64,000 nucleotides of DNA from an uncultured Bacteroides sp. (GCA_947038155.1 CAMQVH010000007.1:62001-126000); one strand, 5' to 3'. Positions 41,231-50,125 are shown, counted from the first letter of the stretch. Translations and numbers: made by a program. Notes: generated by a model from the sequence alone, not told the origin.

Positions 41231-41356
41231 AGCCCCAAGCAGAGAAAGGATTCACCCATAAGAGATTGGAAAGTAATAGTTTACCCAAAAAGTGAAAGGA
41301 GTGAAAAAGAGATAGATGGGGAGGGAAATTATCAAGGTTAGAAACAGTCATCTATT

Positions 41357-42658
41357 TTATCGGTTGAGCCAAGGCTCCGGATTCAGTTTCTCTTTTTCCC
41401 GCCGCAACTGGAAATGCAATACTGTCCGTCCATTGTCCGTCCCGTCGGAGAAGACTTGTCCTATGGATTGCTTCGTTTTCACCGTATCACCGGTTTTCAC
41501 AGAGGCCGACGAAAGGTTACAATAAACGGAAATATAGTTGCCGTGACGGATAAGTACATTGAATAATCCGTTCAACTGGAATACGGCCGCTACTTTACCA
41601 TCGAAGATGGCACGCGCCTGCGCTCCGGGTTTTCCCTGAATGTCTATTCCTTTATTATCCAGTTTCACATTACGCAGCCCTTCTACTGCATATTGTCCGT
41701 AATGGCTGGTGATGATATAAGCACCGGATATAGGCATGGGAAGTTTACCACGGTTGGCGGCAAAGTTGCCGGACAGTTCCCGGTCTGCCTTGCTCATGGT
41801 GTAAGCTTCCAGAGGTTTTGAGTTTGTTTTTGCTGCTGTCCCCGTTCCGGAAGACTGGCTGCCTTCTGCCTTCTTACGTGCAGCCGCTTCACGGCGGGCT
41901 TCCTCCTGGGCACGCTTGCGGGCGCGTTCTATTTCCTCGGCAATGAGCTTGTCGATACGGGCATTCAGTTGGTTTGCCTCTTTGCGTTTCTTATTAATCT
42001 CGTTCTGAAGGCCTTTCTGTTTCTTTTGCAGATTGGCTACCAAGGTTCGTTTTTCTTTTTCCTGAGCTTCCAGTTTCACCTTTTCGCCTTCACGCTCTTT
42101 CAGCAGATTCTCCTTGGCTGCTTTCACCTGTTGGCGTTCTGCTTTTTTCTTGCGTATCTGCTCCTGCTTCTTCAGAATCTCTTCACCCTGCAAACGTTGG
42201 TAAGTGGCATACTCACGCACGTAACGCATACGGCGGTACGTCTGTCCCAAGTTCTTGGCAGAGAAGATGAACATTAATTTCTCCTCTATCGATTTATTCT
42301 TGTACAAGTATTGGACGGAAGCTTCATATTTCCTCTTTTTATCTTTCAAGTCTTTCTCCAATGCCCGCAACTGACGTTCCAAGGTGTTCAATTCACGTTC
42401 GATGGCTTCCACGTCATTATTGATAGCCAGAATATAACGTTTCCGTTCCTCAATCTGCCCTGTCAATGCAGCCAGACTATTCAGTTGGCTGCCTACGTCT
42501 TTCTTTGTATTCTTCAATATAGATTCCGACTCGGCTATCTGCTTTTGCAGAGCACCGCGCCTGCTTTCCAACTCGCGAATCAATTTATTCGACTGGGCGG
42601 AAAGTGGAACTGCCAACCATAGGCAACTGATTAGAATAACAAAGAGACGTTTCATCAT
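41357..42658 (-). CDS. EnvC-like murein hydrolase activator (coiled coil plus degenerate LytM)
   Basis: 433 aa, signal peptide (LAVPLSAQ, cleavage near 21), a long coiled coil (about 22-255, rich in Lys/Glu/Arg/Gln) and a LytM/M23 fold (about 305-433). The zinc ligands are lost: the expected HxxxD reads 'NKGIDIQG', 'VYCNLSSASV' replaces the H-L, and the HxH reads 'VLHFQL'. EnvC of E. coli likewise is an inactive LytM protein that activates amidases for septal peptidoglycan splitting, so the same role is likely. Its start overlaps the DUF4292 gene by 4 bp. Periplasmic. Confidence 0.85.
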   Translation of the reverse strand: MMKRLFVILISCLWLAVPLSAQSNKLIRELESRRGALQKQIAESESILKNTKKDVGSQLNSLAALTGQIEERKRYILAINNDVEAIERELNTLERQLRALEKDLKDKKRKYEASVQYLYKNKSIEEKLMFIFSAKNLGQTYRRMRYVREYATYQRLQGEEILKKQEQIRKKKAERQQVKAAKENLLKEREGEKVKLEAQEKEKRTLVANLQKKQKGLQNEINKKRKEANQLNARIDKLIAEEIERARKRAQEEARREAAARKKAEGSQSSGTGTAAKTNSKPLEAYTMSKADRELSGNFAANRGKLPMPISGAYIITSHYGQYAVEGLRNVKLDNKGIDIQGKPGAQARAIFDGKVAAVFQLNGLFNVLIRHGNYISVYCNLSSASVKTGDTVKTKQSIGQVFSDGTDNGRTVLHFQLRREKEKLNPEPWLNR

Positions 42659-43221
42659 AACAAAGCCATCAGCATTTTTACTAATTCTTCCAAAGGAACT
42701 TGCCGGTATTTGGCGGTAAGTTCGGTCGGAGTCATGGAGAATTCTTTCGTAGAAAACTCATAAAGTTGGACTTTGGCCTTTTCCAATGAAGGAATGCCTA
42801 TATCTTTTCCCGTCAGTTCCGTCTTTCCACCGGGCAGGGACGCATCCATCAATATCTTTTCCAGACGGGAGAACTCCGCGTTCTTCGGTAACATCCCTTT
42901 CAGTTCTTCTTTCGTCGCACGGACAAATCTCCTGTTCATCCGGTCTACCAGCAATACTTCATCGGGAGTGATTTCGATACGCGCTACTTCCGTACGCAAG
43001 ATAGGCATCAACAAAGAGACTTGTACACGTTCGTGGGTTTTCATCTTCATCGTTCCCCCCACGGACATGCTCCCCCCCCCTTTATTGGGAATGGTCAGTT
43101 GAAGTTTGGAAGCCAGATAGCCGGATACGGGAGCCTTTGTTTCCGAAGTCGCCAGACGCTTCGAACTCTTACAACCTGCCAATACGACTACCACCAGCAA
43201 TAGATATACAAATCTTCTCAT
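42655..43221 (-). CDS. DUF4292 lipoprotein
   Basis: 188 aa; lipobox VLAGC with Cys17. The mature part (about 30-140, 'SGYLASKLQLTIPNKGGGSMSVGGTMKMKTHERVQVSLLMPILRTEVARIEITPDEVLLVDRMNR') is the DUF4292 pattern, a beta-rich fold reminiscent of LolA/LolB-type lipoprotein carriers. Overlaps its two neighbours by 4 bp on each side (ATGA), so it is part of a tight operon with the TPR lipoprotein and the EnvC-like protein. Probable envelope-assembly role; the LolB comparison is a structural guess. Confidence 0.8.
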   Translation of the reverse strand: MRRFVYLLLVVVVLAGCKSSKRLATSETKAPVSGYLASKLQLTIPNKGGGSMSVGGTMKMKTHERVQVSLLMPILRTEVARIEITPDEVLLVDRMNRRFVRATKEELKGMLPKNAEFSRLEKILMDASLPGGKTELTGKDIGIPSLEKAKVQLYEFSTKEFSMTPTELTAKYRQVPLEELVKMLMALL

Positions 43222-44990
43222 TCTGCAATATATTTCTTCTTCTCTATTTTCCGTTTCAATGTTTTCGACTCACTGCCCATTTCGAGCGCCTGTTTCCAGT
43301 ATTTCAACGCACCTTCCACATCACCGGTCATAAAATAAATATCCCCGCAATGTTCCACTATCACATCGCTTTTCTCGCCGTCGCTCTTCATCGCATTATC
43401 AATGTAGATACGTGCCTCGGCATAATTCCCCTTTTCAAAAAGAATCCAGGCATACGTGTCGAGATAAGTGGAGTTATTGGGTTCCGCCTTTACAGTTTTG
43501 TAACTCATTTCTTCCGCCTTGTCCAAATCACGGCGTTCCACAGACAAGTAATAAGCGTAATTATTCAACGCGCCGATATTGGAAGGATTGTACACCAAAG
43601 CCGAGTCATAGGCAGCATAAGCCTCTGCCATCTGGTTCTTTGTGTGGTAAATATCCCCCATTATCGAATAGAAATCCGATACAACTTCTTTTCTCGTATC
43701 GGGTGTCACGTGTTTCAGTGCTCTGTTGCAAACAGTCAATACGCTGTCAGTCTGTTCCGCCTGATGATAGGCAATTGCCAGATAATAATACAATCCCAAA
43801 GCATCCGGAGTAGCCTCGATACCCGGCTCACAAACTTTTATAATCTGTTTATAATCTTCTTTTTTCACAGCGGCACTGACCAGCATCAAGCGGGCAGCCT
43901 TGTTAGCCGGGTCTAAGTCAACCACTTGTTCCAACACCGGGACGGCTTCCTGCTCCATATTCTTCGACAGCAGATACTGCGCATAAAGCATCGGGACTTG
44001 CGGGTCATCCTGTTCCTGCTTCATCATCCGGTCAAACAAAGCAATCACTTGGGTACTGTCTTTAGCCGATGACTGTTCATTTTCCACAATTATCTGACGC
44101 ATGACATTGATTTTCGTATCAGGAGTCACCTTCTTGTTCAGCAGCAGTGTATCCAGTTGCTGTTGGTGCAATTCCTTTTGTCCGGTCTGTTCATAATAAG
44201 AAGCCATCGAGAAGAGAGCCATCGGGTTGTCCGGCTCTGCCGCCAACACCTTCTGATATGTCTCGTAGGCTTCCTCTTTCTTGCCATTCTGAAGATATAC
44301 ATCTCCCAAAATCACCTGATACCGCATATCCATCGGATATTCCTGCACCAGGCTCTCGATTTCCTGAAACGCCTTCTTGTCATCTTTCATCTGGAGATAA
44401 ATGCGGAATTTCTCCATAGACAACTGTTCGTTCTTGCCCAAACGCTTCTCCAAGCGATTCAGTGTGGAAATCACATCGTTATATTTTTCCTGACGGCTAT
44501 AAATATCAAGCAGGCTGAACAAAGGTTCCTGCTTCGTCGGAAAACGGGTGACCATCTTCTCGAGCAAAACGACCGCTTTATCCAGTTCATTCTGCTGCTG
44601 ATACAGATTGACCAACCCCTGGCTATACCAATAATTGTCGGGAGCATAGGCCACCGCTTGCTCCAGAGCCGCCTGACCTTGCGGAACCTGGCGAAGGAAC
44701 ATGTAATACTGGGAAACTTCGTAAAGCGCAGAAGAAGCACCCGGATTAATATCCAGACAATGCTGCAACAAGCCGAAAGCCGCGTCATATTCCTTCTTCT
44801 CCTTCATCCGCATGGCTTCCAGAAAGAAATAGTCATACTTCCGCTGTTGCTCCGCCGTTACATAAGTCTTTCCTATCGGGGAAGAAGCCCCCTCATCCTT
44901 TGCAGACTTCGCCGTACGCCCTGTACGTGCCGTCCCGCACGAGGTCAAGACCCATACCGAGACCAGCAGCCATCCTATTTTTATCTTCAT
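43218..44990 (-). CDS. TPR-repeat lipoprotein
   Basis: 590 aa; lipobox VWVLTSC (Cys18). From about residue 50 to the end it consists of some 13-14 TPR units, for example 'ALLQHCLDINPGASSALYEVSQYY', 'AYETYQKVLAAEPDNPMALFSMASYY', 'YAAYDSALVYNPSNIGALNNYAYYL', 'GALKYWKQALEMGSESKTLKRKIEK'. A protein scaffold anchored in the outer membrane, facing the periplasm or the surface. First of three overlapping envelope genes, 24 bp after dut. Partner unknown. Confidence 0.85.
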   Translation of the reverse strand: MKIKIGWLLVSVWVLTSCGTARTGRTAKSAKDEGASSPIGKTYVTAEQQRKYDYFFLEAMRMKEKKEYDAAFGLLQHCLDINPGASSALYEVSQYYMFLRQVPQGQAALEQAVAYAPDNYWYSQGLVNLYQQQNELDKAVVLLEKMVTRFPTKQEPLFSLLDIYSRQEKYNDVISTLNRLEKRLGKNEQLSMEKFRIYLQMKDDKKAFQEIESLVQEYPMDMRYQVILGDVYLQNGKKEEAYETYQKVLAAEPDNPMALFSMASYYEQTGQKELHQQQLDTLLLNKKVTPDTKINVMRQIIVENEQSSAKDSTQVIALFDRMMKQEQDDPQVPMLYAQYLLSKNMEQEAVPVLEQVVDLDPANKAARLMLVSAAVKKEDYKQIIKVCEPGIEATPDALGLYYYLAIAYHQAEQTDSVLTVCNRALKHVTPDTRKEVVSDFYSIMGDIYHTKNQMAEAYAAYDSALVYNPSNIGALNNYAYYLSVERRDLDKAEEMSYKTVKAEPNNSTYLDTYAWILFEKGNYAEARIYIDNAMKSDGEKSDVIVEHCGDIYFMTGDVEGALKYWKQALEMGSESKTLKRKIEKKKYIAE

Positions 44991-45014
44991 TTCATTTTTT
45001 TAATTAAGCATTCA

Positions 45015-45446
45015 TCATACTCCGGTATGACCGAAACCACCGGCTCCCCGTTCTGTTTCATCCAGCACTTCCACTTCCTGCCATGTCGGTTGCTCATGCT
45101 TCGCTATCACCATTTGGGCGATACGTTCGCCATCTTCAATCACAAAAGTTTCGGAAGAGAGATTGATTAGGATAATGCAGATTTCCCCCCGATAATCCGC
45201 GTCAATCGTCCCCGGAGAATTAAGTACGGAAATTCCTTTCTTGATAGCCAGACCGCTACGGGGACGGATTTGTGCTTCAAATCCCTTCGGGAGAGCTATA
45301 TATAATCCTGTCGGCACCAGGCAACGTTGCAATGGTTCCAGTGTGATAGGTTCGGAAAGGTTAGCGCGGATGTCCATTCCTGCGGACAATTCGGTGGCAT
45401 AAGCCGGAAGCGGATGCTTCGATTTATTGATAACTTGAATATTCAT
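45015..45446 (-). CDS. dut: dUTP diphosphatase (trimeric dUTPase)
   Basis: 143 aa from the ATG at 45446 ([18 protein letters not shown]); the ORF track's 30-residue upstream extension has no family similarity. All five dUTPase motifs are visible: 'AGMDIRANL' (1), '[11 protein letters not shown]' (2), '[14 protein letters not shown]' (3, uracil hairpin), 'GERIAQMVI' (4), and the C-terminal P-loop-like '[11 protein letters not shown]' (5, with His where many have Ser). Hydrolyses dUTP to dUMP and pyrophosphate. Divergent from dgt, 124 bp apart, so two nucleotide-pool enzymes share one intergenic region. Confidence 0.96.
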   Translation of the reverse strand: MNIQVINKSKHPLPAYATELSAGMDIRANLSEPITLEPLQRCLVPTGLYIALPKGFEAQIRPRSGLAIKKGISVLNSPGTIDADYRGEICIILINLSSETFVIEDGERIAQMVIAKHEQPTWQEVEVLDETERGAGGFGHTGV

Positions 45447-45502
45447 AAGTGCATGTTTACTATTTAACGGGCGAAAATACACATTTTGAACTGAAAAATA
45501 GT

Positions 45503-45510
45503 TAAGTTTG
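45503..45510 (+). promoter_or_regulatory. -7 box (TAAGTTTG) for dgt
   Basis: TAAGTTTG fits TAnnTTTG, 60 bp upstream of the dgt ATG. A TTTG occurs only 14 nt upstream, too near for a standard -33 box. Confidence 0.35.
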
Positions 45511-45534
45511 CAGTTAAATAATGTACCGTTCTCC

Positions 45535-45568
45535 AAATTGTAAATCGTAAATAGTCAAATCGTAAATA
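45535..45568. repeat. GTAAATCGTAAAT short AT-rich direct repeats before dgt
   Basis: GTAAATCGTAAAT and TCAAATCGTAAAT occur in tandem immediately before the dgt start codon. A longer run of the same words precedes mraY at 57647-57690. Confidence 0.5.
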
Positions 45569-45570
45569 AA

Positions 45571-46917
45571 ATGATGAATTGGAACCAATTAATATCAGCT
45601 AAACGTTTCGGGATGGAAGAATTCCACGAAGAACGTCAGGAAAACCGCTCCGAATTTCAACGGGATTATGACCGACTTATTTTCTCCGCGCCTTTCCGCA
45701 GATTACAGAATAAGACGCAGGTATTTCCTCTGCCGGGCAGCGTCTTTGTACACAACCGGCTCACGCATAGTCTCGAAGTCTCCTGCGTCGGCCGTTCCTT
45801 GGGCAACGATGTTGCCAAAGCTATCCTGCAACGCCAACCGGAACTTCAGGAATCTTTCCTGCCGGAGATTGGTTCTATCGTATCCGCCGCTTGCCTGGCG
45901 CATGACTTGGGAAACCCTCCTTTCGGTCATTCCGGCGAACGGGCCATATCCACCTTTTTCTCCGAGGGGAAAGGTCTGCGCCTGAAAGAGAAGCAACCGG
46001 ACGGAGAGCAACTTTCTGCGATGGAATGGGAAGATTTGACACATTTCGAAGGCAATGCGAATGCATTCCGCATCTTGACCCACCAGTTCGAAGGACGTCG
46101 GAAAGGCGGCTTCGTCCTGACATATACAACGTTGGCTTCCATTGTAAAATACCCCTTTTCATCGAGCCTTGCCGGCAAAAAGTCTAAATTCGGGTTCTTC
46201 GTCAGCGAAGAAGACAGTTTTCATAAGATTGCGACGGAGCTGGGACTGACATTGCTGAACGAGCACCCGTTAAAGTATGCACGCCACCCGCTGGTCTATC
46301 TGGTAGAAGCCGCCGATGATATCTGTTACCAGATGATGGATATCGAAGATGCCCATAAATTGAAAATACTCACTACCGAGGAGACGAAAGAGTTGCTAAT
46401 GGCATATTTCGACGAGAAACGGCAGGAGCATCTCCGAAAGACTTTCCGGATTGTCAATGACACGAACGAGCAAATCGCTTATCTGCGTTCTTCCGTAATC
46501 GGATTATTGATTCGTGAATGCACCCGCGTGTTTTTGGAACATGAGCAGGAGATATTGTCCGGCACCTTCGAAGGGACGCTTGTCAAGCACATTTCCGAGC
46601 GTCCGGCAGGAGCTTACAAGCACTGCTCCGAAGTTTCTTTGAAGAAGATTTACCGTTCGCGAGATGTGCTGGACATTGAATTGGCCGGATTCCGTGTCAT
46701 CAGCACGCTGCTCGATCTGATGGTAGACGCCGTGACCTCACCCGAAAAGGCTTACTCCGAGCTTCTGATTAACCGGGTTTCCAACCAGTATAATATAAAA
46801 GCGCCTGTACTCTACGAAAGAATACAGGCGGTACTTGATTATATTTCGGGAATGACCGACGTCTTTGCCCTCGACCTCTACCGCAAGATTAACGGCAACA
46901 GTCTGCCTGCGGTGTAA
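45571..46917 (+). CDS. dgt: dGTP triphosphohydrolase (dGTPase)
   Basis: 448 aa, HD-domain dNTPase. 'HNRLTHSLEVS' gives His66, 'ACLAHDLGNPPFGHSGE' the HD pair (111-112) and His120, and a later Asp comes from 'EAADDICYQMMD'. 'RRLQNKTQVFPL' near the N-terminus is a dGTPase family block, and the C-terminal half is helical as in bacterial Dgt. Cleaves dGTP to deoxyguanosine and tripolyphosphate; some relatives act on other dNTPs. A start three bases further (second ATG) is possible. The 3' end overlaps the convergent glsB gene by 29 bp. Confidence 0.94.
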   Translation: MMNWNQLISAKRFGMEEFHEERQENRSEFQRDYDRLIFSAPFRRLQNKTQVFPLPGSVFVHNRLTHSLEVSCVGRSLGNDVAKAILQRQPELQESFLPEIGSIVSAACLAHDLGNPPFGHSGERAISTFFSEGKGLRLKEKQPDGEQLSAMEWEDLTHFEGNANAFRILTHQFEGRRKGGFVLTYTTLASIVKYPFSSSLAGKKSKFGFFVSEEDSFHKIATELGLTLLNEHPLKYARHPLVYLVEAADDICYQMMDIEDAHKLKILTTEETKELLMAYFDEKRQEHLRKTFRIVNDTNEQIAYLRSSVIGLLIRECTRVFLEHEQEILSGTFEGTLVKHISERPAGAYKHCSEVSLKKIYRSRDVLDIELAGFRVISTLLDLMVDAVTSPEKAYSELLINRVSNQYNIKAPVLYERIQAVLDYISGMTDVFALDLYRKINGNSLPAV

Positions 46918-47902
46918 CAACCTTAGGAGTAAACGCTTCATCATCCTCAAAAGGGATTTTCAGCGCATCCGGATGGCTTTCTATAAACGTCTGGATGTGC
47001 CGGATTCGCTTATCCTCCAGTATTTCATCCACGGCAATCAGGATTCCGGTCTCTTCCACATCACCGAATTCATAGTTGATGGCTGTGCCAAACATACGCA
47101 TCGTAGGACTCAGGCTCATATAAGCGTTCACCAGCGGCGGAATGTTATAGCCCAGTTTGCGAATCTCACAATTCAGGATTTTGTAATCTTCCTTAAAGCT
47201 GTCCTTACAGAACAATGCCCGCAACTCCTCTTCCGGAGTCTCCAATACCAAAGGTTCCATCGGCGTGACGAGCCTTTCCTTATCGTGGAAATGTTTCTTA
47301 AGGAAATAGAGAATCATATCACGGCCGCGGCGGTGGTAGCTGGGATACATTGTCACCTTTCCGAAGAAGTACTTCACGTTCGGCATAATCACGGTCAATG
47401 CTCCCAATCCGTCCCATAGGTTGTCCAGCGCAAACAGTCCCTTGCTTCCGGCACGGGTAGACTGATATTCAAGCGTCACAAACGAACGTCCCAACTCTAT
47501 CGTCTGCGGCAAATATTTTTCAATAAAAGTATCCGAGAAATCGAACATATGGGAAGTGGCAAGAATCGGAGCGCCTTTTTCGTCGAAACGCACGTCCGTC
47601 CCAAGCAGATAGCGGTAGCCGCCTAAAATCTCTTCGGCTTCCGGGTTCCACACAATGAGCTGCTTGTAGGGATGCTCCATTGTGTCGTATTCGTCTATAT
47701 CCATCGACAGTCCGGTTCCTCCGCCGGCAGCCCGGAAAGCAATTTCGCGCAAACGTCCAATCTCTTTCATCACATTGGGTGCATTCTGATGAGTAATAAT
47801 GTAAATCTGGTTATTACTCTTATTGGTCATTCGTAAGCGTCTGTCTTCCGTCAATTCAGCCTTCAGCAGTTCTTTGCTTATCGGTTTGATAATCTCTTCC
47901 AT
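46889..47902 (-). CDS. glsB: GNAT/hemolysin-like N-acyltransferase, GlsB type (glycine lipid synthesis)
   Basis: 337 aa, no signal peptide. The OlsB-like acyltransferase core is seen in 'IGRLREIAFRAAGGGTGLSMDIDEYD', 'QLIVWNPEAEEILGGYRYLLG', 'TIELGRSFVTLEYQ' and 'FFGKVTMYPSYHRRGRDMILYFL'. In Bacteroides thetaiotaomicron the matching gene, glsB, attaches a 3-hydroxy fatty acid to glycine; the adjacent PlsC-like glsA adds the second acyl chain. Here glsA lies 26 bp upstream on the same strand, the same pairing. The C-terminal 30 residues (ending AFTPKVVTPQADCCR) overlap dgt on the other strand. Identification rests on recalled family features and gene order. Confidence 0.85.
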   Translation of the reverse strand: MEEIIKPISKELLKAELTEDRRLRMTNKSNNQIYIITHQNAPNVMKEIGRLREIAFRAAGGGTGLSMDIDEYDTMEHPYKQLIVWNPEAEEILGGYRYLLGTDVRFDEKGAPILATSHMFDFSDTFIEKYLPQTIELGRSFVTLEYQSTRAGSKGLFALDNLWDGLGALTVIMPNVKYFFGKVTMYPSYHRRGRDMILYFLKKHFHDKERLVTPMEPLVLETPEEELRALFCKDSFKEDYKILNCEIRKLGYNIPPLVNAYMSLSPTMRMFGTAINYEFGDVEETGILIAVDEILEDKRIRHIQTFIESHPDALKIPFEDDEAFTPKVVTPQADCCR

Positions 47903-47928
47903 ATTTCTTGTTATAGTTGTTCTATCAA

Positions 47929-48756
47929 TTACAGTTTATATACAATGTCCTTTACGTATTCCGCCCATTGTACCGGTGTTTTCGATTTGTCGAAAGTCTG
48001 CCAGGGTATCGGCTTGCCAAAGGTGACGGTAAAGGTTTTGTGGCGGTTCTTAAACATCTCATCCGCAAGATACAACATGGCGATGTTGAACTTAATGCCC
48101 AGTGCCTTGCAGATATTTGCCAGATTGTAGAAGAAATCGGAGTTTCTGCCCCCGAAGTGCACCGGTATCACGTCGCGTTTTGCTTGTATGCTCTTTACTA
48201 TAAATGTCTTTTTCCATTCCAGGTCGCGAATCACTCCCTCCTGCCGGCGCGAACAGAGCCCGGCGGGGAACATGATAAGCTGGTCGTCGGAGTTGAATCC
48301 GGCTTCCACCATCTTAGGGAAATCTTTCGACTGCTTGCCTGTCTTATTAATAGGTATGCAGAGCGGAGCCAATCCGCGCAGGTTCATCAGCAAGTCGTTG
48401 ACCAGGTATTTCACCTTCCCGTCGTAATGGCGTCCTAGCACGTAGCCCAGCGCCACACCGTCCTGTCCGCCCAACGGATGATTGGAGACAAAGGTGTACA
48501 AACCGTCTTTGGGAAGATTTTCGAGTCCTTTCACCTCTACCTTCGCATCCAGAAAGTCCAGACACGCTTCGAGGAAGTCGACTCCGACCTTATCTTTCGA
48601 CTCATCCAAAAACACATTAATCTCATCCTGATGAACTATTTTCTTCAGATAAGAAATCACAAACTTAGGGATGTACTTGTATTGCTTCGGCGCTTTGGTC
48701 CGAAGAATTTTATCGACATCAATCAAAAATAAAGAGTCATCTGTCATTCTTTTCAA
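47929..48756 (-). CDS. glsA: 1-acyl-glycerol-3-phosphate acyltransferase-like protein, GlsA type
   Basis: 275 aa, PlsC-like fold without an obvious membrane anchor. The catalytic block is 'FVSNHPLGGQDGVALG': His and Asp are five residues apart (HX5D) rather than the usual four. The second motif reads 'MFPAGLCSRR' in place of FPEGTRS, and 'VIPVHFGGRNSDFF' follows. This variant with NHPLGG is typical of the Bacteroidota O-acyltransferases that complete glycine lipids from the GlsB product. First gene of a two-gene unit with glsB, with a promoter at 48771-48803. Confidence 0.85.
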   Translation of the reverse strand: MKRMTDDSLFLIDVDKILRTKAPKQYKYIPKFVISYLKKIVHQDEINVFLDESKDKVGVDFLEACLDFLDAKVEVKGLENLPKDGLYTFVSNHPLGGQDGVALGYVLGRHYDGKVKYLVNDLLMNLRGLAPLCIPINKTGKQSKDFPKMVEAGFNSDDQLIMFPAGLCSRRQEGVIRDLEWKKTFIVKSIQAKRDVIPVHFGGRNSDFFYNLANICKALGIKFNIAMLYLADEMFKNRHKTFTVTFGKPIPWQTFDKSKTPVQWAEYVKDIVYKL

Positions 48757-48770
48757 ATAAAATGATGCTA

Positions 48771-48803
48771 CAAAATTAGCGGTTCTTTTTTATTATTTGC
48801 AAT
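48771..48803 (-). promoter_or_regulatory. promoter for glsA-glsB
   Basis: Minus strand: ATTG (-33, one mismatch), 21 nt, TAATTTTG (-7, full match), 14 bp before the glsA ATG, giving a very short leader. Confidence 0.5.
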
Positions 48804-48843
48804 AAATTAGTAGAAAATGCAGGATTTAAGCTCATAAGCCCCC

Positions 48844-48932
48844 GAAAACAACACCCGAAAACTATCAAATAACACCTGAAAACTGTCTGCAGACAGTTTT
48901 CAGGTGAATTTCGGACGGATTATCCCCGTCCG
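48844..48932. repeat. GAAAAC direct repeats, 34-bp perfect palindrome and second hairpin
   Basis: CCCGAAAAC, AACACCCGAAAACT and AACACCTGAAAACT follow each other, and the last is half of a perfect 34-bp palindrome at 48873-48906 (CACCTGAAAACTGTCTG and its complement). Immediately after, CGGACGG/CCGTCCG (48912-48918, 48926-48932) forms another stem with a 7-nt loop. All lie between the divergent glsA and ECF-sigma genes, upstream of both. Operator, transcribed hairpin or mobile repeat cannot be told apart from sequence alone. Confidence 0.7.
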
Positions 48933-49005
48933 GTTCTCAAAAATCCCCGTAAACTTGCACCATCGAAATTAACGAACGAATATTCACCATTTAAAAGCAA
49001 CGTAT

Positions 49006-49509
49006 ATGAAAAGTTTAAGCTTCAGAAAAGATTTAGTAGAAGTACAGGATGAACTACTTCGCTTCGCTTATAAACTGACAACCGACCGCGAAGAAGCAAA
49101 TGATTTGTTGCAGGAAACCTCCTTGAAAGCATTGGATAATGAAGATAAATACACGCCCGATACAAACTTCAAAGGCTGGATGTACACTATCATGCGCAAT
49201 ATATTCATCAACAACTACCGCAAGGTGGTTCGCGACCAGACATTTGTCGACCAGACCGACAACTTATACCATCTGAATCTGCCACAAGACGCAAGCGTGG
49301 AGAGTACAGACAGGGCGTACGACCTGAAAGAGATGCACCGGGTGGTAAACAACCTTCCGAAAGAGTACCGCATTCCGTTTTCGATGCACATGTCGGGGTT
49401 CAAATACCGTGAAATCGCAGATAAACTGGAGCTTCCGTTGGGAACAGTGAAAAGCCGTATCTTCTTCACCCGGCAGAAGTTGCAGGAAGAGTTGAAGGAT
49501 TTCCGTTGA
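49006..49509 (+). CDS. ECF-type RNA polymerase sigma factor
   Basis: 167 aa: region 2 at about 10-80 ('DELLRFAYKLTTDREEANDLLQETSLKAL', 'FKGWMYTIMRNIFINNYRK'), region 4 at about 112-160 ('NNLPKEYRIPFSMHMSGFKYREIADKLELPLGTVKSRIFFTRQKL'). The sequence is of the compact, conserved Bacteroidales type that stands without a FecR partner; no anti-sigma gene is adjacent here. It lies downstream of the palindrome region and is followed by a pseudogene, so it is probably a single-gene unit. Regulon unknown. Confidence 0.9.
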   Translation: MKSLSFRKDLVEVQDELLRFAYKLTTDREEANDLLQETSLKALDNEDKYTPDTNFKGWMYTIMRNIFINNYRKVVRDQTFVDQTDNLYHLNLPQDASVESTDRAYDLKEMHRVVNNLPKEYRIPFSMHMSGFKYREIADKLELPLGTVKSRIFFTRQKLQEELKDFR

Positions 49510-49517
49510 ACCGGTTC

Positions 49518-50125
49518 TTACCGATAAATAAAAATCTGCTCTCCGTTGCCATTTATATAAAACGGAAGTTCTTCCTTACCTTCGGTCAGGTTTCTGAGCC
49601 ATAGGAGCGACCCGGGTGGGACTTCCGCTGTTATATAGTGGTATACAGCTTGCTGACTGGTTATTTTCTTCCATTTTCCATTGCTCCAGCCATACAATTC
49701 ATACTGATTGCCCGGCACAATACCGTTGTCGGCTGTTCCAATATCTTTTCTCCATCGCTTACTCTGAATTTCAAGACAAGTTCAAATCCCTTCCGGCTAT
49801 ACAAGCTATCGGGGTTTTCCACAACGAGTCCATAAAGAAGCGAATCGGCAAGATTCGTCAATGAATCCAGCAAAGGATGTTGCTGAGAGTTCCTTACCGA
49901 GTAAGGCGAATGATGATAGCGCATATTGGCTATCAGAAACTTTGCAGCCTTCAGTTTCTGAGGTTCGTGCCGATAATGCTGCAATACTGTTTCCAACTCA
50001 CTTCTGTTTGGACCGGAAATTGCTAAAATGGTTTCCACACGTTTGTCCATTTCGCTTGTACAGCCAATCATCAGTAACCATGCAAGAACAAAGAAAAGAG
50101 TCTTATTTTTTGTTTTTAATTTCAT
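49518..50125 (-). pseudogene. deleted, frameshifted copy of the transglutaminase-like lipoprotein
   Basis: From the ATG at 50125 the frame reads a lipoprotein signal (LLMIGC) and 'EMDKRVETILAISGPNRSELETVLQHYRHEPQKLKAAKFLIANMRYH', closely matching the N-terminus of the protein at 31102-33189. After about 120 residues it jumps, in another frame, to 'ADNGIVPGNQYELYGWSNGKWKK...LLWLRNLTEGKEELPFY', matching that protein's last 80 residues. The middle, including the transglutaminase core, is gone. The ORF track splits it into 49518..49718 and 49661..50203. Confidence 0.88.

Noticed and set aside
41969-42622. Hydrophobic plus-strand ORFs (102 and 103 aa) opposite the EnvC-like gene
   Set aside because: The hydrophobic runs arise from the complement of Lys/Glu-rich coiled-coil codons.
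41357-42658. Active M23 endopeptidase
   Set aside because: The zinc-ligand positions read N, N and VLH instead of H/D and HxH, so it is more likely an inactive EnvC-type activator.
44157-45170. 337-aa plus-strand ORF opposite the TPR lipoprotein
   Set aside because: Long because the TPR gene lacks certain codons; composition is not protein-like and it spans two real minus-strand genes.
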